Origin: Pelomyxa schiedti
Taxonomy: Eukaryota; Evosea; Pelobiontida; Pelomyxidae
Assembly: GCA_020536535.1 (NCBI GenBank)
Contig: JAHLWZ010000526.1
Span: 96,843-160,842 of the forward strand
Length of the DNA: 64,000 bases
Direction: 5' to 3'
The stretch's first letter is position 1; every line of letters begins with the position of its first letter. The notes below the pieces were generated by a model that was not told where the DNA came from, did no database searches, and saw nothing but the letters and a program-made list of their open reading frames with translations. The translations under genes and the position numbers were made by a program. Below are positions 22,646 to 34,314 of the stretch, in pieces.

Positions 22646-22930
22646 CTAATAAGACATCATAAGTACAATGCCTGTTAACAGGTGTTGATGTTTGGGTACC
22701 TGGATATGAACGTCCAATGGGTGTGAAGACTCCGTTATGTTAGAATGCCAGTCTCTGAACAATGTGCCAATGGAAACACTTACAACAAGAGGGTGGTGAA
22801 CAACAGCTCTGAGCCTGTTAATGAGAGCCTGCTCAATTTCTGTTTTGGTGAGATATACCACAGGAAGGGAATACTGACCCTGTAACCTGGCTACGCCTGT
22901 GGGCCCAGCGTCCCTCACCGCGATTGCCAA
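22646..22930 (-). CDS. Tentative small protein, unrecognised
   Basis: A 94-codon open frame (AIAVRDAGPTGVARL ... TKTEIEQALINRLRAVVHHP) with an amphipathic helix-like middle but no ATG at its upstream end. An upstream exon or different splicing is needed, and several intron-like GT-AG pairs lie inside it. The N-terminal half looks coding, the C-terminal half less so. No family recognised; the helix resembles the first helix of BolA-like proteins only superficially. Confidence 0.25.
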   Translation of the reverse strand: MAIAVRDAGPTGVARLQGQYSLPVVYLTKTEIEQALINRLRAVVHHPLVVSVSIGTLFRDWHSNITESSHPLDVHIQVPKHQHLLTGIVLMMSY

Positions 22931-23476
22931 GTCTGTTTAGTTGTGGGTTGCAAGTTACTGACTGTTGTGTGCGTGTGTTTTTTGGGGTTTATCGTAATTG
23001 ACTGGGGAGTACAAACTTCGGTGCATTCCGCACACTTTGTGGTCGAGACTCGCGTCCGACATCAGAGTGGCGTAACGTGTACCATCACACAACATTCCTC
23101 AGAAGATGCACAAAATCTCAATCAGGAAAATACAGAACATTATGTCACCGGGCCACCCACACTGAGAAGAAGCGTTTTGCACTTTGGGAAAGAGCTCACA
23201 CCGTGGCGAACAGAGTGGCAATGCTATGGTATTCCTTTGGAGCCGCGATCCTGGAGAGGGGGAACTGGAGGAAATTCGACCGCGGAGTACGGGCTTTTTT
23301 GTCACTGATAGGATCATTGTGACTTGCCTGCACTCTCCCCAAAAATTGGGGGTCAAATAACTCCAATTTCTTGGTTTTTGACACAACGATGCGACAATTT
23401 CGATTTTTTGACACAACGCTGTAGATTGTACCATTCTGCGAAATCTGTTACTACCATGTGGTCCGGAGCCAAGGTT
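22931..23476. other. Unassigned stretch with a short direct repeat
   Basis: A + strand frame ending near 23322 (KRFALWERAHTVANRVAMLW, FGAAILERGNWRKFDRGVRA) looks protein-like, but no start codon or upstream exon could be supported. TTTTTGACACAACG occurs twice, about 32 bp apart (near 23378 and 23410). Confidence 0.35.
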
Positions 23477-24160
23477 TTAACGCTTTCGGGGTCGTTTTGG
23501 CTGAGGTGCTGTGGCAGTCTCCTTGGGAATGGGTGCCACTTGTGAAGCTGAAGGTCTGTGTTTGCTGTTGCTGAGGAACAGCTTGTGCTTGCTTTTCTTT
23601 GATAGAAGCCCCAGCTGTTTTTGTTGTTTCCATGTTTCCAGTTTTTGCAGCCCAGTCAGAGATGGCTTTCCTTCATGCATTTGCAGATGACTTTCTGCAA
23701 GCTGTAGGTCTGTGTCAGTGAGATGCAGTGCAGCTTGTAATGTCACCAGCAATTCAGAAGAGAAATGAGAAATCCCCAGATATGCTATAAACAGTAAAAA
23801 CAAAAAAAAAAACTGTGGTACCTACCCTTTTTTGGTGGTTTTCGCACTGAAGTTGTTGTGGTTGTCACAGAAGGTGGAGTTTGAGGTCCTTCTTGTTGGT
23901 AGGAATTGTAGGTCATCATCTCTTAGAGGTGGTGGAGCTATTGGTACCAACACAGCAATAGGAACTGTATGTTTTGGTGGGGGAAATTGGAATTCCACAA
24001 GGGGTAATCTATTCTCTGGTGAAGCAAGACCATACATTTTATACAACAACTCAGAAAATAAACTCTGCTCTTCAGTGACACAAGAATGAAACAACAGCTT
24101 TTTTTCAGCTGCTTTCACATGACCCCTGACACCTTCAGTCAATTTGTGCACAATCTTCAA
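23477..24160 (-). CDS. Unrecognised basic protein, partial model
   Basis: Two exons read well on the minus strand. The first (to about 23824) contains KIVHKLTEGVRGHVKAAEKK, SELLYKMYGLASPENRLPLV and a Pro-rich stretch. A clear intron (GTAGGTACC ... TTTATAG, about 23824-23785) leads to the second, which reads SSELLVTLQAALHLTDTDLQ, then Lys/Gln-rich sequence and the basic end APQPKRPRKR before TGA 23477. PKRPRKR is a plausible nuclear localisation signal. The true start and any exons upstream of 24160 are unknown, because the sequence there is the other arm of an inverted duplication. No family recognised. Confidence 0.45.
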
Positions 24161-24221
24161 TCTTCTCTTTTTGAGTTGATGTATAAAATGTATGGTCTTG
24201 TTTCACCAGAGAAGAGATTAC
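24004..24221. repeat. Inverted duplication, 49-bp arms, 120-nt loop
   Basis: Bases 24004-24052 are reverse-complementary to 24173-24221 with 46 of 49 positions matching. Left arm and adjoining bases (23983-24008) also match 24574-24598 on the opposite strand (about 25 of 26). The right arm is therefore a copy of about 73 bp of the neighbouring minus-strand gene, split by an insertion. The arm encodes ELLYKMYGL.SPE.RLPLVEFQF on the minus strand in one copy and on the + strand in the other. Confidence 0.92.
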
Positions 24222-24573
24222 TGTGTACTTTAGCAAGTACACGAGCTTTAGCTCTATGGACACTCTGCGGACTCTGTACGAATCTCGACTCTCGAGATCC
24301 AATGCGGGCTTGATGGGAATAAGGCAGTGACGATCTGATGAGACACAGAACGCACTAATGCGGACTGCAGTGGTGATTGATTCTAAGGTAATCTTGACTG
24401 AGAATTGGACAACAGCGTGGCTTCAAAGCTAACCGCACCTAACCGCACCAAATTAATTATCCTTTGAACATGTGCAACCCAAGCACGAGAACAAGCAAGA
24501 GAACCTTTACACTCTCACTCTCTTTCGTTCTTTTCCCTCTGTGGGGCTTTATTCTCTTCCCACAGAAGCTAAC
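24222..24573. mobile_element. 352-bp insertion flanked by 5-bp ATTAC duplication
   Basis: The right arm of the inverted duplication is interrupted here. The intact left arm has a single ATTAC at this point, whereas the split copy has ATTAC on both sides (24217-24221 and 24574-24578), which is what a target-site duplication looks like. The insert starts TGTGTACTTTAGC and ends CCACAGAAGCTAAC, with no clear terminal inverted repeats. It holds a short direct repeat (ACCTAACCGC-type, near 24427-24447) and has GT near its start and CACAG near its end, so it could be spliced. No transposase frame. A non-autonomous element or an intron gain are the alternatives. Confidence 0.55.
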
Positions 24574-25506
24574 ATTACCCCTTGTGGAATTCCAATTTTC
24601 AGAAGAAAGCCTTGGTGGAGGAGGATTTGGGGTGTCAAAGGTGTTGAAATGTGAAGCCAATGTCATATTTTGGGACAATGGTGACTGTGGATGTGTGTTA
24701 GACCTCGAAACCATCATGCCACAACTTCTTATGCACTACCACATACACAACAGTTTGCCCACAATCAAACAGGTTTTTTGTAATCAATTTAGGAGAATGA
24801 TACAATCTGGTCTGGGTGCCGGAAAATTGTACTTTTTTTTGGGTTTCCTCAGTCCCAGTGCCTCCTTTTTCACTGGGAACCAAGGGAAACACTGCTCACA
24901 GCTCTGTACTACCTTCTCCCCCTGGTTCGACACGATTTTGACACCATCCGGACCAGATCCAGAATTTTCTTGTGTTTTTTGGGTAGAGTTGGTTTGACCC
25001 CCAAAAATGGTGTTTACCACTGGACCCGACTGCAGAAACCCGTATCCCAACTTTTCATGCAAGTGGCATATCTGGAGCCCAGGGGCGGTCATTTTACATA
25101 GAGGAAAAACCACATGATGTAATTTAGGGCGGTGACAAGTGACGACGAAGTGGTTTGCCGAACAATCAGTCTCCACATAGGTGGTTGTGGCCCTTCTGCT
25201 CCAGTGCGTTCTCTGGATGGTGCACTCTACACCCTCACAGAGAGTGAGGAAAGGCAGGCTTTTTCTGAGATGAATGCAAACATGTTTGTGCAGCTGACAT
25301 GTGGCCCCAATTCCGTGCTGACCTAGAAAGGGCCATCAACCTGCAGAGTGCACCCGTATCCTCAGACGGCTCTCGCCATTGATTATTTCCAAGTTTTTTA
25401 TGTGAGGGCACTTTCGGTGCTTTGTTTTTTGCACGTTTCCGAAAAGGAACAGCACGGCAACCTTGAGGCGTCCACGATTTTGTAACAAATTTCGACACCG
25501 GGGGTA
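24574..25506. other. Ambiguous region, competing frames on both strands
   Basis: A + frame to 24997 (GGGGFGVSKVLKCEANVIFW) and minus frames (NSTQKTQENSGSGPDGVKIV at about 24900-25000) both look partly coding. A further + frame at about 25135-25380 reads SLDGALYTLTESEERQAFSE and then a shifted ADLERAINLQSAP, ending TGA 25379-25381. None has a start codon with a splice chain that I can defend. One or two small spliced genes are likely here. Confidence 0.3.
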
Positions 25507-28500
25507 ATGCTCGTCAGCGAGTACGGGGAGGGAATAGAAGGCTCTGTTGGCAGCAAAGCCTCCCGGCTCTTGCGTCTTAGGACTGCACTGTCCCAAGTTG
25601 GTGCGACTGTGCCGCCGCTGGCGTGCGTGCCAGCGTCCGCGTACGACAGGCACGTAGCGTTCGTGGTGGCGCGCACGCGGCGGGACGGAGCGGGGGAGGG
25701 CGCCGTCTCACAGTCACGGTGCGAGGCCCGCTCCGGCGATGGGGCCGGTGCCGCCGAGGGCGACGAGGAGGCCACGTGCGAGCGCGTGCGTTGTGCCATG
25801 ATGGGACCCGGATCCCTGGAATCCGAGACTACCGAGAGGCTGAGAGGCGAAGTGAAGGCGTTCCTGGAATCAGAACGGCTTATGGGAACCGACGGGGGCG
25901 TTGCACTTGCGGTGAGATCGTCTTGTTTAGTGGAAGACTCGGCCACTTGCTCTTGTGCTGGTACTTTTTTCCCCCATAATTTATTCCTTTTGCATAAAAA
26001 TAAGTCGATTAATTACATTAAGACTTTCCTATTGTTTTACACCTGTGTATTCCCACTGGGGGATGAATAGGAATGTTTGAAACAATTTTGAATGTAAGAG
26101 GGACTGATCAAGTGATGGAGGCAATAAAAGCTGTGTGGGCTTCGGCGTGGTCTCCACAGGTACCCCTAAATTTAAGAGGAAAGCCTCACACAAGAATGGC
26201 TGTGATCCTTCAGGTAAATATACCGCATTCTACCAGTGTTTTTGACTGGTGAATCAGGCACATGTAACCAGTGAAATCAGTGGTGTTGCTTTTACTTGTG
26301 ATCCTGTATATGGTGACACCAGCGTTGTGGTGGTCGATGCAGTTCCTGGTCATGGTCATGGAATTGTGTCTGGTGAGGTCACACCAGATCATTTTGTAAT
26401 TTCGAAGTCACAAAGACGTGTTGTGAGCTGGGCTATCGGTACACGAACTGGTGCATACTTCCCTGACCAAGTTGGTCTTTTGTGGAAAACAATTCCTCCA
26501 ACAACCCTGCCAGTTCTATCTGAAGAACAAGCTGTGATAGTGGCCAATGCGTCTCTCAGGGTGGAGGAACTTTTTGCAAGCATCCCGCAGGACATCGAAT
26601 TCTCATTCAACGCGGATGGGAAATTATACCTTCTTCAAGCAAGACCCGTTACTTCGTGCCACAGACTCATGTCATGGGAACCTCCTTTGTCTGGCGTGAA
26701 GTACTTACTGGAGACAAATTTCTTCAATAAACCGCTGGCTGAGTTATTTGCAACTGTAATGAGTGATGCTGTCACTCACGCCGCCACTGAGGCATATGAT
26801 GTTTATGGTGCTTCTGAGCACTGGCAGATGCACTTATTCAATAACTTTTTCTATTTATTCGTTGAGAAATCAAAATTTTCATGGGAAGAGCGTTTACCCC
26901 TGCAAGAAGCTGCCATTGCCTCCAAAAAGTGGCTGATCCAATTCCAAGAGTGGAACAAGATTTTGAAGCCCCAACTTATTGAGAGGCACATCAAACTCCA
27001 ATCACAAAATGTTTCCAAACTCACAAATGCTGAGTTGGCCGAACATTTGCGGGAGTGTGCCTACCACTATTCCAATTCAAGCTCAACTCATAGTAAGAAT
27101 GGACGTGCACCTGAAATACTCATGGGATTCATGTTCCTTCTACTGAAGGAAATATGCAGTGACTCAGATTCTCCTCAGTAACTTTTCTTTTTTTTTGTTT
27201 TCAACAAAAAATCATTTTTTGAAAGGAAAGTCGTGACAGTCATTGAAAACAGAATGCTTCGAGCTGGTCACAGTCCAAATATCAGATTCCCAGAACTTCA
27301 GTTATTATATGCTGCTTTCCAGGCCTCACCTGAAGCAACTTTTCGACTTAAGAGTTCACAAGATCCTGTTGTTATTGATGAACTTGCAGGAGGGTCGTAT
27401 CCTCACACACACATTCCGCAGGACTGCAGTTGTGTGCAGGTGCGTCATGCAATGCAGAGGTTCTTATCACATCACAGCTTCCTGTTGCTCGGCCCGTTGG
27501 GGCATGATGCTTGTTGCCTTGGAGATTTGAAGGAGAGTATGCTTGCCATTGTCAAAAGTTCTTTAGATAGGCCTGTGATGCTTGGGCAGGATATACATGA
27601 TGTGAAGGTACCTCTTGTGCTCAATCGGCTTTCTTAGACCTATGACAACAGCTGTCGGATTTTGAGGAAGACCCCATCTACATCTCACTTTTGGAGTCTA
27701 TCCAACCCAAAGATAGGGAGCGATTCCAACAGATGTTGGTTGAAGCTGGGGCAGTTCACACCATGCGAAATGAAAGAAACTTATATTGTGAAGCCTGGGC
27801 TGGTGGTATATTGAAAGCAGTAATTCTTGAAGCTGCAGGGAGACTTCACAAAACTGGTGGACTGGCATCAATTGAACATGCTTTTCATGCCAGAGTGGAT
27901 GAACTGGCCTCTGCTTTGACAAATGGTGAGAGTGCCATGAGGCACCTTTTTGAGAGTTCTTCTCAAAGATATGCTCTTCATCACGAACTTACACTTGCGG
28001 ATGCTCCCCCTTCCATTTTCTGGAAAGCTTCATCCTTCGAGGAAGAATCAAATGGCAAAAACAATCTGGGTCCAGTGGATAAAGCAATGCTTGCATATGT
28101 GGATGCAAGAGGCAGAGGGAAGTTCATCCCAAAGCAAATCCGTAAGGAAGAAGGGGAGGCGATCGTGTTACTTTCAGGCATTCCAGCCAGTCCCGGCTGT
28201 GCTATTGGTACTGCTTGCCACCTCCCAACACCATCAAGCATCCCGTGTCTTCTTCCTGGTGACATTGCCGTCATTGTAGACGCTTCCCCAGCATTCAGTG
28301 CCGCGTTGACTTTGTGTTCTGCAGCTCTTTCCGAGCAAGGTGGGCAGCTGTGCCATATGGCGATCTCTGCAAGGGAGGTTGCTACTCCTTTCTTCGAGTT
28401 AGATTCCCGATCATTAACCTCTTTAAGTTAAGAATTCCTGCTGTTGTTGGACTTGGAAAAGGTTTATCATGGCTCCACGGACACCAAGTCAGCGTTGATG

Positions 28501-29504
28501 GGGCAGCTGGCACAGTAAGAGTGCTGACAAATGAATGGCATCCTCCCTCTACCTCCAGTGCTGTGTGGCATCGCCTTCCCGTGTGTCAGTTCCCCCTGTT
28601 TGACATATCTTGGCACATAATCAACGGCACTCTCGAGCATACAAATGACTTAAGTCAGATCAAGAGAACTGGGATGTACTTAAAGGTGGCCAATGTCAAC
28701 AGAGTGCCGTACATTACATTTGAGACAAGCCTAACAGACGAGATGGCCGTGATACCAGATTTCGCTTCTATCAATCTCACGAACGTAGTGCTTCAACACC
28801 AATACCTTCTTCAGATGGAATCAACCATCACGATCTCGGATGGAGGTATAGGAACCCTTGCGGAACACATTCTTGCGTGCCATAAGAATGCCCTGTCTTG
28901 CTTCTCCCTTTTCTGGGAGTGTGGTGTGATTGCAGCTTCGCTTCTTGGGTCCTACCTTGAGAACGGCGGAGACCTTCTTGAAACAGTTAAGCAGCATACC
29001 TCCGCAATTTCCGCAGCAAAGTGCACAGAAATTCTTGCTCAATCGGATGATGTGGAGCGGTGCTGCTTGTCCCTGCAAGAAGCGTGCCGCCTCCCACCTG
29101 GAATCCTTCCAGAACCGCAAAATTCCACCCTTCAAAGGCTAATTTACTGCGGATTTATCACCACCGGCCCGGCGTGGAGTATACTCAGCCGCTCCCTGAT
29201 CAAAGCCGGACAAGCCCTCGGCATAGAACCACCGCAACAGGTTCTGGATGCTCCATCCCTAGAATGCATAATTGACGCCCTGCAAGCTCACCAACATTCA
29301 CACCAACCAAGCACCCCACAGCTCAACAAACTCAAAGTAGAGTGCACTCGTGGGGCACGGCAAAGGACCGCACTATCTCACAACAACCCACCGGCAAAAC
29401 TCACCAATCCCACCTCGGCTAACATAACACCATCTCCACCAGAAACAAGTCAAAAAGCACCAGTTATGTGCTGGGCCTTGGCTATTGGCTTGGGCTTGTG
29501 CTGA
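25507..29504 (+). CDS. PEP-synthase / rifampicin-phosphotransferase-like enzyme with C-terminal extension
   Basis: This enzyme family transfers phosphate from ATP through a swivelling phospho-His domain. Domain order: ATP-binding PPDK_N domain from the first residue (VSEYGEGIEGSVGSKASRLL; AVRSSCLVEDSATCSCAGMF across the first intron; FETILNVRG; HVTSEISGVAFTCDPVYGD; DIEFSFNADGKLYLLQARPV, 25507-26660). Next a long helical domain (SWEPPLSGVKYLLETNFFNK onward, 26670-28160), then the phospho-His domain (LSGIPASPGCAIGTA ... EQGGQLCHMAISARE with the catalytic His, then after an intron IPAVVGLGKG, 28160-28530). That is the order of rifampicin phosphotransferases; the TIM-barrel PEP domain of true PPDK/PEP synthase is not visible. 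A further ~320 residues of helical sequence and a Pro/Ser/Lys tail follow. Substrate unknown. Introns with clean joins argue against contamination. Confidence 0.85.
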
Positions 29505-29698
29505 GGCCGCAATTTCATCTGCTAGCAACTGCGTTTTAGAAAACCGATGCTATTGTTCTTTCGTTACGTAAAAAAGAAAAAGAAAAGAAAAGAAAAGAAA
29601 AAAAGAAAAGAACCAAACAACAAACACGAGGTGCCGGCGGCCATTTCCAACAAAAAAAGCCCGCACAGATCGCGAAAAAGGGGAGATCCACATCATAA

Positions 29699-31662
29699 AT
29701 GAGCCAACAACAGGCGACACAGCAGCAGCAACCGCAACCGCCACCCCCTCCTACGCAGTACGTCACGTGGACAAACTCACACACACCGCCGCCCCCCGGA
29801 TCTACGATGTCTCAGTCGCCTATGGTAGCGGCGCAGCAGCCCACGATGATCAAGCAGATCGGCGTGCCGGTTCCCCCGCAGCAGGCGCAGCAGATTCAAC
29901 AGCAGCAATCGCAGCAGCAACAGCAGCTGCAACTTCAGCAGCAGCAACAGCAGCAGCAGTCGACGCAGCAACAGCAACAGCAACCACCTCCGCAGACGGT
30001 TAATATTTCGGCGGCGGGCGTGATGCAGGCGCAGGGAGGTGGCGTGGGAATGCCGGGGGTTGTTGTGCAGCACCCGGTGCACGTGCAACCTGGGGCGAAT
30101 CCCCCTCAGTCTGGTCAGTCGACTATGCCCAACGTGAACGTGGTGGCAAACTCACAGCCGCCGCCTCAACAGCAGCACCCGCAGCACATGCAGCAACAGC
30201 CCCAACATATACAGCCACCACAGCACATCCCACAACAAACGCAACTCATGCCGCAACAACCGCAGCATATACAGCAACCACAGCACATACAGCAGCAGGC
30301 CCACCAGCACCTGCAGCATCAGCCTCCACCACAGCACCCGCACAACCAGGCCCAAATGCAACCACACCAGCATCAATTTATGGCAATGCCTCCACAGACA
30401 ATAGGACCGCCTCCAATCACGCATTCCCAGCAACAACTTGTCCAGGGGACGTTACAGGCTATGCAGGCCATGCAGCAACCTCTGGCCCTTCAGCCCAGTA
30501 TGTCACAAGTCGTGCCTCCACCTCCTCCCACCCAACAGCCACAGAATACAATGATGAGTGCCAGCCCCCTCCAGATTCCAACACCACACTACGTAAAGAA
30601 TTCTGTTCAGTTTCACAATGCCACACCAAAGAAGGGGAAGAAACCCGGATCTGCAAGCTATACCAAGCCAAGCCTTGATTGTGCGTACTTTGCATTTTAG
30701 ATTCTCATTAAATTTGGTGTTCATGAATATACTAGAAGCACTATTGTGCAGTTAACACCAACATTGAAATACAGTGTTGATTTCATTAGTTCAAAGAAGA
30801 AAGCCACGAGGGCCTGAGGAATGGACATATTTGGCTGAGGAATACAACGCTTGGACCATAACGCAAACAAAAGAGAAACCCAGAACCGGAGCTGCTCTTT
30901 CAATGAAGTGAGTTCCTTTTTTTTTATGTTCTCTGTGTTATGTTAACACACGTTTTTATGGTGTCCACCTGTAAATGTCAATAATCTACCGTCTTTTCTA
31001 GATTCCTCATTCTGATTTAGATTTAAAAAACTTGCCTCACCTTCAAGTGCATCTCCCTTACAAATGGTGGCCAGACAGGCAGAGGCCAGTATATATCAGG
31101 ATGGTGATGAGTATGACTCGTCCGATGATTCCGACAAGGTAATAAGTCCACCTGTTATTCAACCAAGCTGATGTCCGACCAATAGGAAGGACCTGATACA
31201 GGAGAGCACCACACCCATGCTTCAGGACATCCACTGAAACCCGAGCACGCACAGACAACTGAAGGTGGCGTTCCTATCAGTCAGGAAGATGGGTCCACCA
31301 CACAACCAACAAAGCCTCCGGCCAAAAAACCAAGACTCTCTGCAGCAAAGTGCGATTCTACAGTGAGTTATGTTGTACAGTTGCACAATCAAATTGAGAA
31401 GGCGCGAAAAACCCAGAAAGACCTTAACAAGAAGAAGCTGAAGGAGAAAAAGGCCAAGTGGAAAGAAAATGAAGACATCACAAAGGCCAAGATACAACTA
31501 GACCATGATAAGCTGGAATTCGAAAAGGAGAAGCTTGAATTTGAGAGGGAGGAATTCAAAGTATCCAAAGGCTGCCCTCCACATAAGTACACAAAAGTTC
31601 CTGATCTGACTCCTGTTGTGTTGTTTTGTGAAAAGTGTGGGCAATCCAAAAATCTGGAATAA
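29699..31662 (+). CDS. PolyQ nuclear protein with Myb/SANT-like domain and C-terminal zinc motif
   Basis: The first 310 residues are almost pure Gln/Pro/His/Met low complexity (CAG/CAA runs at 29880-29980). A conserved-looking block follows across short introns: RRKPRGPEEWTYLAEEYNAW, then RTGAALSMKFKKLASP. The Trp spacing and the final KFKKL match Myb/SANT-like trihelix DNA-binding domains. Next come a Ser/Asp acidic stretch (DGDEYDSSDDSDK), an NLS-like PAKKPRLS, a Lys/Glu-rich coiled coil (HNQIEKARKTQKDLNKKKLK) and a C-terminal motif with Cys/His pairs (GCPPHKY ... LFCEKCGQSK) that could bind one zinc. A transcription factor or chromatin adaptor is likely. Intron joins: an unresolved stretch at 30681-30790, then about 30907-31020, 31138-31186 and others. 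Stop TAA 31660-31662. Confidence 0.75.
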
Positions 31663-31796
31663 TACTTTACACAACTAAAAATATGTATTTTTTTCTTCTT
31701 GTTCCTATTCAATAACATGTTCTCAATCTCTGAGCACGTGCCAATCAAGGAAAAACAATCAAAGTTCCTCAACAACGCAACAACAACCCGTAAAAA

Positions 31797-34255
31797 ATGC
31801 GACTAGGTTGGAGTGTTGTTAGATGCTTCTGGATTGTTCTAGCCGGGGTTTTAATTATCGGCGAGGGTGTTGAGGGAGCAACTGTGGAGGTGCGGTTGTG
31901 TTCGAGTGGAAATCCATGCATCTCAGTCCCTGGGTGGGCGAAATATTTGACCGTCAGTGTTTGGGGTATGGAGCCAAAAAAAAAACCTAGGAAGTGACTT
32001 GAACATATTCATGACATGATATTACTTACCTTCAACACTCCCACACTTTTTGGGGATATGATACTAATTGGCGCTACATCAGCACCTCTGCCCCCTTCTT
32101 CGAATGAGACAACAGGTTTTTCGACTTGGGAATGCTTACATTTTTAACATTACACAGATTTTAGTGATTTGTATGTGTCTCTTGACCAGTTTGATCCTGT
32201 GGAGAAGATGGATTGGGAATCTATCAAAGTCCTCACCACCATTACTGCTGGTGGTGATCCAGCAAGTGCTGACATCCAGCTCAGTGATATTGACTCATTT
32301 GATAAGTCCCGGCAGCACCGCATATCCTCTTATATAGAACAACTGGGTAGTTCTGAGGACGCTCCTACATCAATGCCCTTGGAACCTTTTGTGTTTGAAA
32401 TAGAACTGAAGTCATTTGAGTCTATTGGTGTCTCTAGAGTGTATTTTGGATTGATACTGCTTGCTATCACCTATCTCCTACTGGCCTTTGAAGTAATCAA
32501 CAGAGTTCTGATTTGCATCATCGCGGATGCTGTTGTTATCATTTTTATGGCTCTTTGCGGTGATACTCCTAGTGTAATCTCAATGGCGGGATTTGTTGAC
32601 AAAGACACTTTGATGATTCTATTTGGAATGATGATTATCGTAGGTAACTTTGGGAAAACAGGTTTTTTTGGATTTCTTGCTATAAAGTGTGCACTTTACC
32701 TTCTATAGTTCTAGTTCTAAGAGGTATGAAGGTGCTATCAAATGAGTAAGGGTCACTTGTGGCTGTTGGCTTTGATTATTTGCACAACAACAGCTTGTGT
32801 TAGTACTGTACTACCGAATGTCACAACAATTCTTTTAATGGCTCCAGTCAGTCTTAGTATTTGTAACACCGTTCAGGTAAAATTTACACTTATAATGTGG
32901 TAAAGTAACAGGGAAAAGGTGTCACCAGTGCCTTTATTGATGGCATCCGCAATGTTCAGCAATATCGGCGGAACAGCAACACTCATTGGAGACCCTCCAA
33001 ACATCCTCATTGGGAGTATGTTGGGTCTGACTTTTGCTGACTTTGTCATAAACATGCTTCCTGGAATTATAATATGTTTAGCGACCAGCACTCTGTATGT
33101 TCCTTCATTCTCTTTGCTGTTTTTCTCATTGATTAGATACATTCAATATGTTAACCATAAGATCTGGATGCGACCTAGAAAGGATGTCGATATCGCGTAT
33201 TTGCTGTCAGTGTTTCGTATACACGACTGGCCTCTTTTCATCAAAGTCATTATCACCTTGGGTGGCGCTCTGTGTCTATTTCTTATTTCCAGTTTCTTGG
33301 GAATATCCCCAGGATATATTGCAATGTTTGGTGCACTTCTACTTGTTCTGCTGACCACACCACAATCGGCCATGGGAGATCACTTTCGTGAAGTAGAGTG
33401 GGAGACACTCCTTTTTTACATGGCACTCTTTTCTCTTATTGGTTGCATTGAAGAACTTGGCGTGATACGTTGGCTTGGAAACATAGTATCAGACCTTATC
33501 GACCTAAGCCCTGAAGAGTGGCGCTTGACCATGTCAGTTATTGTTTTGATCTGGTTCAGTGGGCTCGTATCCAGTGTCATCGATAACACCATCTATGCAC
33601 GAATGATGATTCCCGGTAATTTCTCACAACATGTGATTAGAGCACAAGCCAATAACCCCCCTTAGTGATCCGAATTGTGGCCAAGAACTTGGACCTTCCA
33701 ATTGGCACTCTTGGCTGGGCACTTTCCTTTGGCTGCTGTCTCGGCGGAAATTCCACGCTTATCGGATCCAGTGCGAATGTAATCGCGGCAGCAATAGCCA
33801 AGCAGGCACATTTCCGCATGTCATTTCTGCAGTTCAGCAGAATCGGCGCACCCTTGACCGTCGTTACTCTGGCAACAAGCACAGCCTACGTAGTGGCCAG
33901 ATACGAGCCCGATGTGAGCGTCAAAGGCACGATCGTCGGAATCGTACTGGGGCTTGGAATTCTGACCTGCGCAATTGTTGCGATTTGGGAGGCATTCGAG
34001 TGGCACAGAAGCAAGAACAACAGAGCTCAGGAGACCAAGAGGATGATCCCAATGGTTTCACTCAAGAGCAAACCAACTGCTGCTACTGATTCTGCTGTGG
34101 CGGGTGACATCTGCGCAGCAGAGAAGGACAAGATCACGGAGATGGATGATGAGGCGGGAGAATTCCTGTCTGTGGAAACTGATGAGGTTTTGGTTCTGGA
34201 ATCGGTGTTTGATGTACAAGTAGTGGAACTACCGCCCAATGTAAACACAAATTGA
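31797..34255 (+). CDS. P-protein (OCA2)/ArsB-like membrane transporter
   Basis: A polytopic anion or Na+/H+-type transporter of the ion-transporter superfamily. A signal peptide starts at ATG 31797 (MRLGWSVVRCFWIVLAGVLI). A luminal N-terminal domain (32050-32420) follows, then about 12 membrane segments from YFGLILLAITYLLLAF on. The two family re-entrant motifs are both present: GGTATLIGDPPNILIG near 32965-33012 and LGGNSTLIGSSANVIAAA near 33743-33796. They lie in the two inverted halves, as in eukaryotic P protein, SLC13 and bacterial ArsB/NhaD. A hydrophilic loop (NHKIWMRPRKDVDIAYLL) separates the halves. The C-terminus is a ~90-residue acidic cytosolic tail. In animals P protein sits in melanosome/lysosome-related membranes and adjusts pH or chloride; the substrate here is unknown. 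Several short introns. Stop TGA 34253-34255, 59 bp from the convergent gene. Confidence 0.9.
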
Positions 34256-34314
34256 AAAAAAAAGTTTTAATTTCTTTGTACAAAAGCTCGATTTCGAGTA
34301 GTTTAGCCCCCTTG

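Noticed and set aside
23378-23424. Two copies of TTTTTGACACAACG as a regulatory site
   Set aside because: Only two copies, no link to a supported gene start; noted in the gap entry but not called as an operator.
24464-24997. + strand 178-codon frame as a simple gene
   Set aside because: Its start lies inside the 352-bp insertion and a competing minus-strand frame covers the same DNA; left as unresolved.
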